NCBI GenBank assembly: GCA_015296085.1
Contig: DVDT01000081.1
Span: forward strand, 1-54,919
DNA from: Trichormus sp. M33_DOE_039
GTDB lineage: Bacteria > Cyanobacteriota > Cyanobacteriia > Cyanobacteriales > Nostocaceae
Reading direction: 5' to 3'
DNA: 54,919 nucleotides
Shown: positions 42,897 to 51,108 of the stretch, piece by piece
Position numbering within the stretch: the stretch's first letter is position 1
Layout of the letters: each line of letters begins with the position of its first letter
Position numbers and translations under genes: made by a program
Notes under the pieces: model-generated
Seen by the model: only the letters and a program-made list of their open reading frames with translations
The model's database searches: none
What the model was told of the DNA's origin: nothing

Positions 42897-45068
42897 ATGT
42901 CAAGCACTCAACAGCCTCATTACACCAAAAATATCAAAAGTAAGCGTTTTAAGCAAGAATGTTTACACTTGGACTTGCAAAACACGATCGCGGGTCAAAA
43001 GCTTGTCGTTAAGCTAATCTTGTTACTACTGCTTCTACTACTTTGCTTTTTAGCAGTTATGATTGCGGGTTATGTTGGAGGATTAACAAGTTTAAACATC
43101 ACACGCGGTACAAAAGCACCTTGGGAATGGAGTGCGATGGCTGTTGTGACAACCGTTGTGATAGTAACCGCAATTCGTCGGCAATTACCTGGGATTTTGC
43201 TGGCATTTGTTCTGAGTTTTTGCACTGTTGCAGTAGTGCCAGAAATATTAGCTATGTTAGGTTTGATCAAATTTCCATCTTCTGCATTCTCTTTTAGCTT
43301 AACAACGCTTGTAGCGATCGCGTTTGGGTTAGGCATCAGCACGATTAGTTTTTTAGGAATTCGCTTTGTTTTAGCACTGACGGATATTTTATTTATTCAA
43401 TCGCAGCCTCTAAAACTACTTGGTATGCCGATTGTCATTGTGGCAGGAATTGTAGGTTCACTGGGAGCAATCTCTGGCGAATTGAAAGCACCAAATTCGG
43501 AATTTAGGACGATTTTGGCCATGTCAGCAGATGCGCGAATGCTGGTAATTGTCAGTGGCACACTGTATAGTCTCTGCTTGGCCTTGAGCGGCTGGTTAGC
43601 GAATTATCTTCGAGGTACTCCTTGGAACTATCCAAGTCTGCAAAGGTTGTGGGCGATCGCTGTTGGCTCTTGGTGGGGTACTTCGTTTGTGAACTTAGAC
43701 TTAAGCGGAGTCAACTTTCGGGGGGCAAAACTCGCTAATACTGATCTGCGCGCCCGCAAGCTTTATAGAACTTGTTTTCAACAGGCGATCGGGCTGGAGA
43801 GAGCAAGAGTAGACAATCAATATCTTGATTTAGAACACCCTAAAGTCCAGAGATTATTGATCTATGGAAGCAGTCATGATCGCAACTTTTGCGGATTCAA
43901 TTTACAGGGTGCATATTTACAGGGCGCAGATATGCGAGGGTTTGATCTCACAGATACCAACTTGACTGGATCGGACTTGAAGCGAGCTGATCTTAGAGAG
44001 AGTCTCTTAGTTCGCACGCAGTTAGCAGGTGCAGACTTTCGGGGTGTTGACCTACGAAAGAATGTCCTCATCGATGCCAATCTAACCGAAGCAGATTGTC
44101 GAGGAGCTGATCTGCGAGGCAGTATTCTCGTCCGCGCCCAAGTTGCACGCGCAGATTTTACCGGGGCTGACTTGACCGGGATTTGTATTGAGGATTGGAG
44201 CGTCAGCAGCAAAACCTGCTTTACAGATGTTCGCTGTGATTATATTTATCGAAAATATCAGGATGAACAGCCAATTGATCGCTATCCAGTAGACCGATAT
44301 TTTGAAACAGGTGAATTTGCTTTCCTTTATCAAGAACCCGAAGAGATGGTGGAGTTAATTTTCAAAGGAGAATTTGATTTTAGCGCGCTCAGTCTTGCTT
44401 TCTATAAACTTCAAACGGAAATGCCAGAATTAGACTTGAATCTCAAAGCGATTGAACAGAGGGAAAAGCTGTGGGTTGTGAAGGTGCGAAGTAATAGTAT
44501 CAACAATATTGAACACATAATTGAAGAACGTTTCATATCTGTTTATCAGGCAACTCATAACGAAACTACTGTTGAGACAGTGATTAAGGAATCTATCTAC
44601 AGAGATTACGAAGAAACTAGAAACCGTCTACAGGCAAGTGAACAGTTAGTTAGGCAACTTGCAGGGATTACAGGAGAGCAAGCAGAAGCATTAAAGGAAC
44701 TTAGTAAACGAGCGATGGGTAACAGCTTTTTTATCACGGGTAGTACAATTACCAACCTCGCAGGTTCTGGACAGATTGAATACAGAGAAGCTGCTGATCA
44801 AATTCGCAGTTTAATTACTAATAGTAGTGATCCCAGTCAGGTCATCACAATTCTACAAGGTCTGATCAACCAACTCAAAGGACAAAATATTGCCACTACC
44901 GTCAGTACACAGATTGATTTAATTCAACAAATAATTCTGGCTGAGGCAGGCAAAGATCAACTTTTCAAAAAGTTATTGCTTGAGCAAGGGCAACAAGTTG
45001 TCAGTGCTATGCCCAAAGATGAAATTGCCACTGCTATTCAAGCTGTGATTGCTCAACTCAAAGCATAG
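42897..45068 (+). CDS. multi-pass pentapeptide-repeat protein sharing a motif with the CHAT protease
   Basis: A 723-residue protein. About six hydrophobic helices span residues 38-245 (first: KLILLLLLLLLCFLAVMIAG). Pentapeptide repeats (A(D/N)LxG type) occupy about 270-290 and 325-435, e.g. LQGAYLQGADMRGFDL. A mixed domain at about 445-550 (EMVELIFKGEFDFSALSLAF) and a coiled coil (about 560-605) follow. Residues 609-629 carry the motif NSFFITGSTITNLAGSGQIE plus Tyr, closely similar to residues 10-30 of the CHAT protein; a helical tail ends the protein. It could be a membrane-bound sensor that recruits the CHAT effector through the shared motif; this is inference. No protein of this exact layout has a function I know. 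Confidence 0.83.
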   Translation: MSSTQQPHYTKNIKSKRFKQECLHLDLQNTIAGQKLVVKLILLLLLLLLCFLAVMIAGYVGGLTSLNITRGTKAPWEWSAMAVVTTVVIVTAIRRQLPGILLAFVLSFCTVAVVPEILAMLGLIKFPSSAFSFSLTTLVAIAFGLGISTISFLGIRFVLALTDILFIQSQPLKLLGMPIVIVAGIVGSLGAISGELKAPNSEFRTILAMSADARMLVIVSGTLYSLCLALSGWLANYLRGTPWNYPSLQRLWAIAVGSWWGTSFVNLDLSGVNFRGAKLANTDLRARKLYRTCFQQAIGLERARVDNQYLDLEHPKVQRLLIYGSSHDRNFCGFNLQGAYLQGADMRGFDLTDTNLTGSDLKRADLRESLLVRTQLAGADFRGVDLRKNVLIDANLTEADCRGADLRGSILVRAQVARADFTGADLTGICIEDWSVSSKTCFTDVRCDYIYRKYQDEQPIDRYPVDRYFETGEFAFLYQEPEEMVELIFKGEFDFSALSLAFYKLQTEMPELDLNLKAIEQREKLWVVKVRSNSINNIEHIIEERFISVYQATHNETTVETVIKESIYRDYEETRNRLQASEQLVRQLAGITGEQAEALKELSKRAMGNSFFITGSTITNLAGSGQIEYREAADQIRSLITNSSDPSQVITILQGLINQLKGQNIATTVSTQIDLIQQIILAEAGKDQLFKKLLLEQGQQVVSAMPKDEIATAIQAVIAQLKA

Positions 45069-45930
45069 AAAATTTCATTGTCTGATTTTTAGCCTTTATC
45101 TTTATCGTATCTTATCCCTAATTCATGATCAGTGTATTCATATCATCTAACCTATTCAGACAGAGGCTTTGATTATTTTCAAAAATTTCTCCAATAATTT
45201 AGTAACCGTAATATTACATAATTAAATAAATAGATTGAGAAAAATAGCTGTGTATTCATCTATTCAATTCTTTATAAAAGTCCGTAGCATCTCAAATTTA
45301 TATGTTGGGGAAAAATAACTATAAAAATTGTGTAATTTTAAAGACTTACCTAAAAATATACAAAATCAACAAAATTAGTTTTAAAACTAATATTTGTATG
45401 TAAATAATATATAAAGCAAACATAAATTTAACATAAATCTCTCATTTATTGCTTAATAACTCTCATCTTTACATTTTGTGATATCTCTAACGTATTTACA
45501 TCCTGAAAACGGATGTTTAATATTAATTGAGTAGCAAGCAAAGCAAATACAGAGCTTAATACTAAATAATAAATAATGAGTTGTAGTCTAAAATCATGGC
45601 ACTTCCCTCAAGCTAGATGGCATTTACTGAACATAGCTTAGTTAAAGGTACTAGAAGGTATTACAGATAACTATTTTTTAATAGTTACTTTTGAGCATCA
45701 ACATTAAGTTATCCACTAAGCATTAATAACATCAGAGTCAACTTTTTAATGAATAAAAAGCGAAAGTTTGTCATGAGAAATAAGACACATAATTTTCTTT
45801 AAAGAAACAATAAATTCCTTCAAAACAAAATATCACAATCTATTGATGTCTTGAAGTTCTCTGATCTTCGTCTTTTGAATTTTGATTATCTTGATTGAAC
45901 AACAATTAATTCGTATTGGGGTGACAAATA
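45069..45930. other. AT-rich intergenic region upstream of glycan cluster
   Basis: About 860 strongly AT-rich bases with no gene that I can support. It marks the boundary between the putative conflict island and the glycan operon and should hold the operon promoter; a GGGGTGA ribosome site lies directly before the first gene. A 10-bp palindrome GTAATATTAC lies near 45208, but it lacks the spacing of an NtcA site. Confidence 0.45.
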
Positions 45931-46755
45931 ATGGTGAACAAAATTTTTGAAATTTCACTAGAGACTTTAGCTTCTAAGCAAGATATTTCGTTTTGTACTC
46001 ATTCAATTACTATAGTTATTCCATGCCTAAATGAAGAAGGCAATCTAGAAAAACTCTTACTTAATCTAGAGGAGACATTTGAGAATATAGGCTTTAGTTT
46101 GCCAGTACTAATAGTTGATGATGGCAGCACAGATAATAGCTATCAAATTCTCAAAGCAATGAGCGAACAATATGATTATTTGACTATCATTCGTCATCCA
46201 CAAAGGCTTGGTGTAACTGGAGTATGGAAAACAGCATTAGATTACGTCCAAACTGATTGGATATTTTGGGGACAAGCAGACTTGGAGTCAGACCCCCGAA
46301 CTGACATACTATTGCTGTTAAAAGCTTGTGTACCAGGAGTAGATGCAGTTGCTGGTTGGCGACAGAAACGGGGTGATGGTAAAGTTCTTGCTTCTAAATT
46401 TGCCAATACAATTTGTCGTTTACTCTTCGGTTTAAAAATTCACGACATGAACTGGATCAAACTTGTCCGTCGTGATTTATTAGCAAATCTGCCAGTAGAA
46501 AAAATTACCCATCGCTACTTATTGGCGGTATTAGCAGCACAAGGATATAACGTTACGGAAGTTGCCACACCTTGGTATCCTCGATACTCTGGAAGCAGCA
46601 AGTTTGGTAAAAAGCGTCTTCTGACTTCAGCTATTGATTTTGTCAAATTATGGTGGTGGTTTAAAACTGAAGGTCGTCTCATTAATCAACCTCAAAATAA
46701 ACGGATTGATTCAGTCATAAACTATCCTGGCATTGTTCAACAGGAAATAGTCTAG
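45931..46755 (+). CDS. family 2 glycosyltransferase (dolichyl-phosphate-mannose-synthase-like)
   Basis: A 274-residue GT-A fold enzyme, presumably cytoplasmic or membrane-associated. It has the N-terminal VIPCLNEEGNLEKLL, the nucleotide-sugar-binding IVDDGSTDNSYQILK, and a DxD-equivalent region with an unusual form (FWGQADLESDPR). YLLAVLAAQGYNVTEVATPW near the end resembles DPMS-type enzymes that transfer a sugar to polyprenyl phosphate. No C-terminal membrane helices are present. It is the first gene of the plus-strand glycan cluster and could make the lipid-linked sugar donor for the GT39 enzyme further on (inference). Confidence 0.87.
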   Translation: MVNKIFEISLETLASKQDISFCTHSITIVIPCLNEEGNLEKLLLNLEETFENIGFSLPVLIVDDGSTDNSYQILKAMSEQYDYLTIIRHPQRLGVTGVWKTALDYVQTDWIFWGQADLESDPRTDILLLLKACVPGVDAVAGWRQKRGDGKVLASKFANTICRLLFGLKIHDMNWIKLVRRDLLANLPVEKITHRYLLAVLAAQGYNVTEVATPWYPRYSGSSKFGKKRLLTSAIDFVKLWWWFKTEGRLINQPQNKRIDSVINYPGIVQQEIV

Positions 46756-46945
46756 TCAATTCATTTAGTTATAGATACAGTAGATTGCAAGTTTATTGAG
46801 TAGACAAGCTAAGTCTTAAAGCTAGATATAAAGCTTGTTTTACTTCTAAATTTTAACTCACGAACTCTGCTGTAAGCCCAAAGATAGTTAGTTCTAACCT
46901 TCTGAGTTAATTGCTACTACAAATTTCAGTAATTTTTTCACAAAC

Positions 46946-48172
46946 ATGAGTATTGAAGGTAAACACATTCTTGTTGTCACTTCTGTATATCCCATGACTG
47001 CTGATGGTAATCATGGTTCTTTTGTAAGAGAAGCAATTTTACGTTTGCAAGCAACAGGAGCGAAGTTTACAGTATTTGCTCCTGCCTACGAAGCTTCTGA
47101 AAGTCATGTATTAGATGGAGTGAAAGTATATCGCTTTCGCTACTGTCCAAAACGGTTTGAAAATTTGGTCAGGGATGGTGCGCCTACGAAGTTGCAGAGA
47201 CAGCCTCTATATCTGTTAGCGGCTGTTTTATATATCTTTTTGGGGATGTTGCAATTGTTTTGGGTATGCTGCCAAGAAAAGCCAAATTTACTCCAGATTC
47301 ATTGGCCTTTTCCTCATGGGTTGATGGCTTTACCTGCCAGTATCTTATTAGGTATACCGATGGTTTTTAGTTTCCACGGAGCAGAGCTAATGTTAGCAAA
47401 TAAGTTCGGTTTTGTGGCACATATTCTGCGTTGGTTATTACCTCTTACTAAAGGTGTAACAGCTAATTCTTCTTTTACTCAGGGGTTGATTCGTAAAATT
47501 TATTATGGAAATGTTACCGTTATTCCTTACGGTTTGACTATTAAGCCAAAGCCATCTATAAAACGTTTACCAGGAAATGTACCTCAACTTTTGTTTGTTG
47601 GTAGATTAGATGAACGTAAAGGGTTGCGATATTTGTTGGCAGCTCTACCTTTAGTCTTAGCTAAATATCCTGTACGTTTACGCATTGTAGGTAAAGGTAT
47701 TCTCGAACATGAGATTAAATTACAGTGTCATTTAATGGGTCTAAATGAGGTAGTAGATTTCCTTGGCTTTGTCAGCAAAGAAGAATTAGCTGATGAATAT
47801 GCTGGGTGTGACATATTTGTTTTACCAGCAATTGTAGATAGCAAAGGTGATACTGAAGGCTTAGGAATTGTCATGATAGAAGCGTTAGCTCACCAAAAAC
47901 CTGTAGTTGCTAGTGCTGTTGGAGGAATTGTCGATGTTATTCATTCTGGAATTACTGGATTATTAGTACCAGAAAAGGATGCAGAAGCTTTAGCACAAGC
48001 AATCTTGAGTTTATTATCTAATCCCATGAAAGCTGAAAAAATGGGTCAAGAAGGTTTAGCAGATATCCAAGTCCGCTTTAATTGGTTTCGCATTATACCT
48101 ATGTGGCAACAAGTATTTGCCAACGCATTGGATAACGCTGTAAGCGAAAAAAGTACGGAAACTCTTGCTTAG
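46946..48172 (+). CDS. family 4 glycosyltransferase
   Basis: A 408-residue GT-B fold retaining glycosyltransferase. The N-terminal half starts HILVVTSVYPMTADGNHGSF and includes a membrane-associating hydrophobic stretch at about residues 88-108. The C-terminal half has LLFVGRLDERKGLRYLLAAL and the donor-binding EGLGIVMIEALAHQKPVVAS followed by VGGIVDVI, with the E-x7-E pair intact. It lies 190 bases after the GT2 gene and 30 bases before the HlyD-like gene, and probably builds the repeat unit of a surface glycan or glycolipid. Sugar specificity cannot be read from sequence. Confidence 0.9.
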   Translation: MSIEGKHILVVTSVYPMTADGNHGSFVREAILRLQATGAKFTVFAPAYEASESHVLDGVKVYRFRYCPKRFENLVRDGAPTKLQRQPLYLLAAVLYIFLGMLQLFWVCCQEKPNLLQIHWPFPHGLMALPASILLGIPMVFSFHGAELMLANKFGFVAHILRWLLPLTKGVTANSSFTQGLIRKIYYGNVTVIPYGLTIKPKPSIKRLPGNVPQLLFVGRLDERKGLRYLLAALPLVLAKYPVRLRIVGKGILEHEIKLQCHLMGLNEVVDFLGFVSKEELADEYAGCDIFVLPAIVDSKGDTEGLGIVMIEALAHQKPVVASAVGGIVDVIHSGITGLLVPEKDAEALAQAILSLLSNPMKAEKMGQEGLADIQVRFNWFRIIPMWQQVFANALDNAVSEKSTETLA

Positions 48173-48202
48173 TTATATTTTCTGTAAATTTTTTACATAA
48201 TT

Positions 48203-49729
48203 ATGGTGCAATTACGTCTAAATATTACTCGCGGGATTCTCACTACTTGTGTAGTCGCTCCTTTAGGTGTGATGGGGATTTTAAGCTTTACGATAATTCT
48301 CCCAGCTCTTAAAGACCCAGGATCTAGATTTTACTCTTCAGGTTTCGGTTATCCAGCTTTACAACGTATGGCTGGCAAGCCTATCCAAGTAGACACTACA
48401 TTAGTAGCGTCAAAAAATTTAGAGGATAATCTAGCCGCTCCTGGTGAATCTGTTCCTATGGAGCAGGTGGATGTTCGTTCTTGGGTATCAGGGCCTGTAG
48501 AAAAGGTTTTCGTTGAGGAAGGACAATGGGTGCGTCGAGGTCAGCCTCTACTTCAGTTACAAAAAGCTCCGTTTGAAAATCAAGTAAATACGGCTCGTAA
48601 CAACCTGAGTATTGCAGAAGAAAACCTTGAGACCGTGCAGAAATCAATAGCAGATAGGTTATTGACATTGAAAGAAAATGTGAGGTCTGCTCAAGATAGA
48701 TTTTATGCAGCTAAAACTAGATTGAAGAAAATTGATCAACTGGCAGACCAGGAATTGGATAATAATGTCCAGGCGGCTCAGGTGCGGGTATTGACAGCTG
48801 AGGAAAAACTCAAACAAATTCAACTTTTAGCACAGCAGGGAGCAATTTCTAAGTTTCAGCTCTACGATATGCAAGATACCTATGCTACTCGTAAAAGAGA
48901 ATTATTAGCTGCTCAACAGGGGATTATTGCTACTCAAAGCCAGCAATTTACTAACCAAGATTTCTACATAACTCGCCAAAATGAGTGGATTTCTGCTCAA
49001 CAAGCTCTGACATTAGCCCAGCAAACACTAGATAAAGATATCAAAAATGCTCAGTTCACTGTTGATAACAGGAGAATAGAACTACAAGAAGCTATTAGAA
49101 ATTTAAGTAAAACAGTAATTTACGCCAGTACTGATGGTTTAGTGAGTCAAATAAATATCCATGCGGGTGAAATAGTAGATGCACGCGGCCGTGATGCTTT
49201 AGTGACTTTAACTCAAAATGTTGTATTCAAGGCTTTTGTTGATCAAGCCAGACTGAACGCTGTGAAATTGGGTAATCAAGCTATAGTTCGTTTGGTTGCA
49301 TACCCTGGACGTACTTTTGAAGGGCGGGTGATTCAGCTTAATCCCACTGTAGAAACTAATGCTACTAAGCCGAGTAAAGTAGGTATTGACCGACAATATA
49401 CCTATTCTGTTTGGGTTGCTGTTGATAATTTGCAAATGCCTCCAGGTTTGCAAGGTTATGTTCAGTTTGCTGATCGAACTAGAACAGCCTTAATGATTCC
49501 AGAAAGCTCTGTAACTCATTTGTCTGCTGGTGAAGGGATGGTGATGGTTGCCCAAACAGGTAAAGCTGTTGTGAAAAAAGTCAAGCTAGGAAGAACGTTT
49601 GATAATCAGCGCGAAGTGTTGGGAGGCTTAAAGCCAGGGGAACAAGTAGTATTATCGCCCTTAGCTTTAAATCCAGGCGATCGCCTAGAAAGCAAATCTG
49701 CATTATCGCCGATCGCAGAGAGACATTAA
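48203..49729 (+). CDS. HlyD-family membrane-fusion/periplasmic adaptor protein
   Basis: A 508-residue adaptor with one N-terminal membrane helix (about residues 13-35). A split lipoyl half (VDVRSWVSGPVEKVFVEEGQ, WVRRGQPLLQL) is followed by a long coiled-coil hairpin (about 125-300) and the second lipoyl half (VIYASTDGLVSQINIHAGEIV). Beta-barrel and membrane-proximal domains end the protein (FVDQARLNAVKLGNQAIVRL and VTHLSAGEGMVMVAQTGKAV). Similar adaptors in glycan operons (Alg44-like or HlyD-like) link inner-membrane synthesis to outer-membrane export, so a channel such as the TolC-like protein at 11.8 kb is a possible partner (inference). Only three bases separate it from the next gene. Confidence 0.87.
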   Translation: MVQLRLNITRGILTTCVVAPLGVMGILSFTIILPALKDPGSRFYSSGFGYPALQRMAGKPIQVDTTLVASKNLEDNLAAPGESVPMEQVDVRSWVSGPVEKVFVEEGQWVRRGQPLLQLQKAPFENQVNTARNNLSIAEENLETVQKSIADRLLTLKENVRSAQDRFYAAKTRLKKIDQLADQELDNNVQAAQVRVLTAEEKLKQIQLLAQQGAISKFQLYDMQDTYATRKRELLAAQQGIIATQSQQFTNQDFYITRQNEWISAQQALTLAQQTLDKDIKNAQFTVDNRRIELQEAIRNLSKTVIYASTDGLVSQINIHAGEIVDARGRDALVTLTQNVVFKAFVDQARLNAVKLGNQAIVRLVAYPGRTFEGRVIQLNPTVETNATKPSKVGIDRQYTYSVWVAVDNLQMPPGLQGYVQFADRTRTALMIPESSVTHLSAGEGMVMVAQTGKAVVKKVKLGRTFDNQREVLGGLKPGEQVVLSPLALNPGDRLESKSALSPIAERH

Positions 49730-49732
49730 TAG

Positions 49733-51106
49733 ATGAATCAAAGTTATTGGACTAATAGATTTTTGGTGTTTGCCAATTGGTTGAATCGAGAGAAAATTAC
49801 TCTGTTCATTGGCTCTGTATTTCTCTTACTTGGAGTCATCTTTCCTTGGTATCGCTTACCTCCAGAAACTCTTGAAGTATTTGGTACTAATTTATATTGG
49901 GTAAATGCTCTCAGAGTGCCGTTAGCCGTTTGTGCGATCGCTGGTTTTACTTACACTTTTGTATTTCCTATCCGACAAGCTCCACGCTTAGTTTTTTGGG
50001 GTGCATTACTACCGATATTACTTTTTCCTTATTTCATTACAACTTGGTCGCCTGCTGTGTCTTTCATTGCCACAGAATACTATAACCAAGCAGAAGAAGT
50101 AGCCTCCCATGTTGAGAAAAATTTTTCACAAGTGCAGGCACAATGGAAACAGAATATAGTTTTGGATAATTCAGATATTCCTGCTTCCACTTTTGGGATA
50201 AAAATTGAGGACAGCCGTTTTTTTCAACTACCATCATGGGATAAAGTCATACTTGAAGGATTTGGCTATAGGAATAGTTTTTTTAGTTTTATTGGTCAAG
50301 GTTGGAACTTCAGCCTAATTGGAGTGCTGACTTGTTTAATGGGTCTTTATCTATCTGGAGAAAGGCATGAAAAAGATTCTGTAATTAAGGATATAAAAAT
50401 AGTATTATCCGTAATTTTGCTATTATTCTCTATTATCTTTGGCTCTCAAATTTACTTCAATATTGTTAATTATCAACTAAATGTGCCGTTTAGCAAAGGT
50501 GAATATTCTCAAGTAGTAAATACTAGCCAATCTTTAATGAGATTGCATCCACCTTTACAGGGAGATGAAGAATTTTTAGAGCGTCTTGCAAGAGCAGAGT
50601 TATATACAAATACAATCGAACCAGGATTAATTAATTTTATCTTGGGGCTAGAGAATTATAAAAATGGTAACTTTTTAGAGGCAGAAAACTTTCTGCGAAA
50701 ATCTTTAGACAGTCAACCTAAGAGATTTTTAGTAAGAGGCTATTTAGTCGCCGCAATTCTCAATCAAGGTGTTAATTATTTCAATTCTCTTAATACTAGA
50801 AATGCTGGAACAGCCACAGATGTTTTTGAAAAAGCATTAAATATGTTTCCCGGACATGTTGAGGCTTTGTATGACTTAATGTTAGCCAGAACTGTTAACG
50901 GAGAATTTCAAAAATCAGCTGAAATTGCTCAAAAAATCATAGATGGACAAAAGTATTTCCAAGAACCAAAAATTGGTTTACTAGGTCAAGCTTATGTTCA
51001 TCTAACTTGGGCTGAATATCACAATGACGATATTAACAAAACCTGGGGAAGATATCGTCAATCAGTTGACACCAAAGCTTGGGATAAATCAGGAGTAGAG
51101 AAATAA
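49733..51106 (+). CDS. membrane protein with C-terminal TPR-like repeats, unknown function
   Basis: A 457-residue protein. Four to five hydrophobic helices lie at about residues 20-40, 58-82, 86-106, 182-208 and 222-245, with a presumed periplasmic loop (about 107-180) between the third and fourth. The C-terminal half (about 255-450) is helical with TPR-like units, e.g. GLENYKNGNFLEAENFLRKS and ALNMFPGHVEALYDLML. It sits between the HlyD-like and GT39 genes with gaps of two to three bases, so it is part of the same operon and probably of the same glycan machinery. I know no named homologue. Confidence 0.78.
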   Translation: MNQSYWTNRFLVFANWLNREKITLFIGSVFLLLGVIFPWYRLPPETLEVFGTNLYWVNALRVPLAVCAIAGFTYTFVFPIRQAPRLVFWGALLPILLFPYFITTWSPAVSFIATEYYNQAEEVASHVEKNFSQVQAQWKQNIVLDNSDIPASTFGIKIEDSRFFQLPSWDKVILEGFGYRNSFFSFIGQGWNFSLIGVLTCLMGLYLSGERHEKDSVIKDIKIVLSVILLLFSIIFGSQIYFNIVNYQLNVPFSKGEYSQVVNTSQSLMRLHPPLQGDEEFLERLARAELYTNTIEPGLINFILGLENYKNGNFLEAENFLRKSLDSQPKRFLVRGYLVAAILNQGVNYFNSLNTRNAGTATDVFEKALNMFPGHVEALYDLMLARTVNGEFQKSAEIAQKIIDGQKYFQEPKIGLLGQAYVHLTWAEYHNDDINKTWGRYRQSVDTKAWDKSGVEK

Positions 51107-51108
51107 GC

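Noticed and set aside
45200-45215. Possible NtcA site near GTAATATTAC
   Set aside because: The consensus needs GTA-N8-TAC; here the half sites are only four bases apart.
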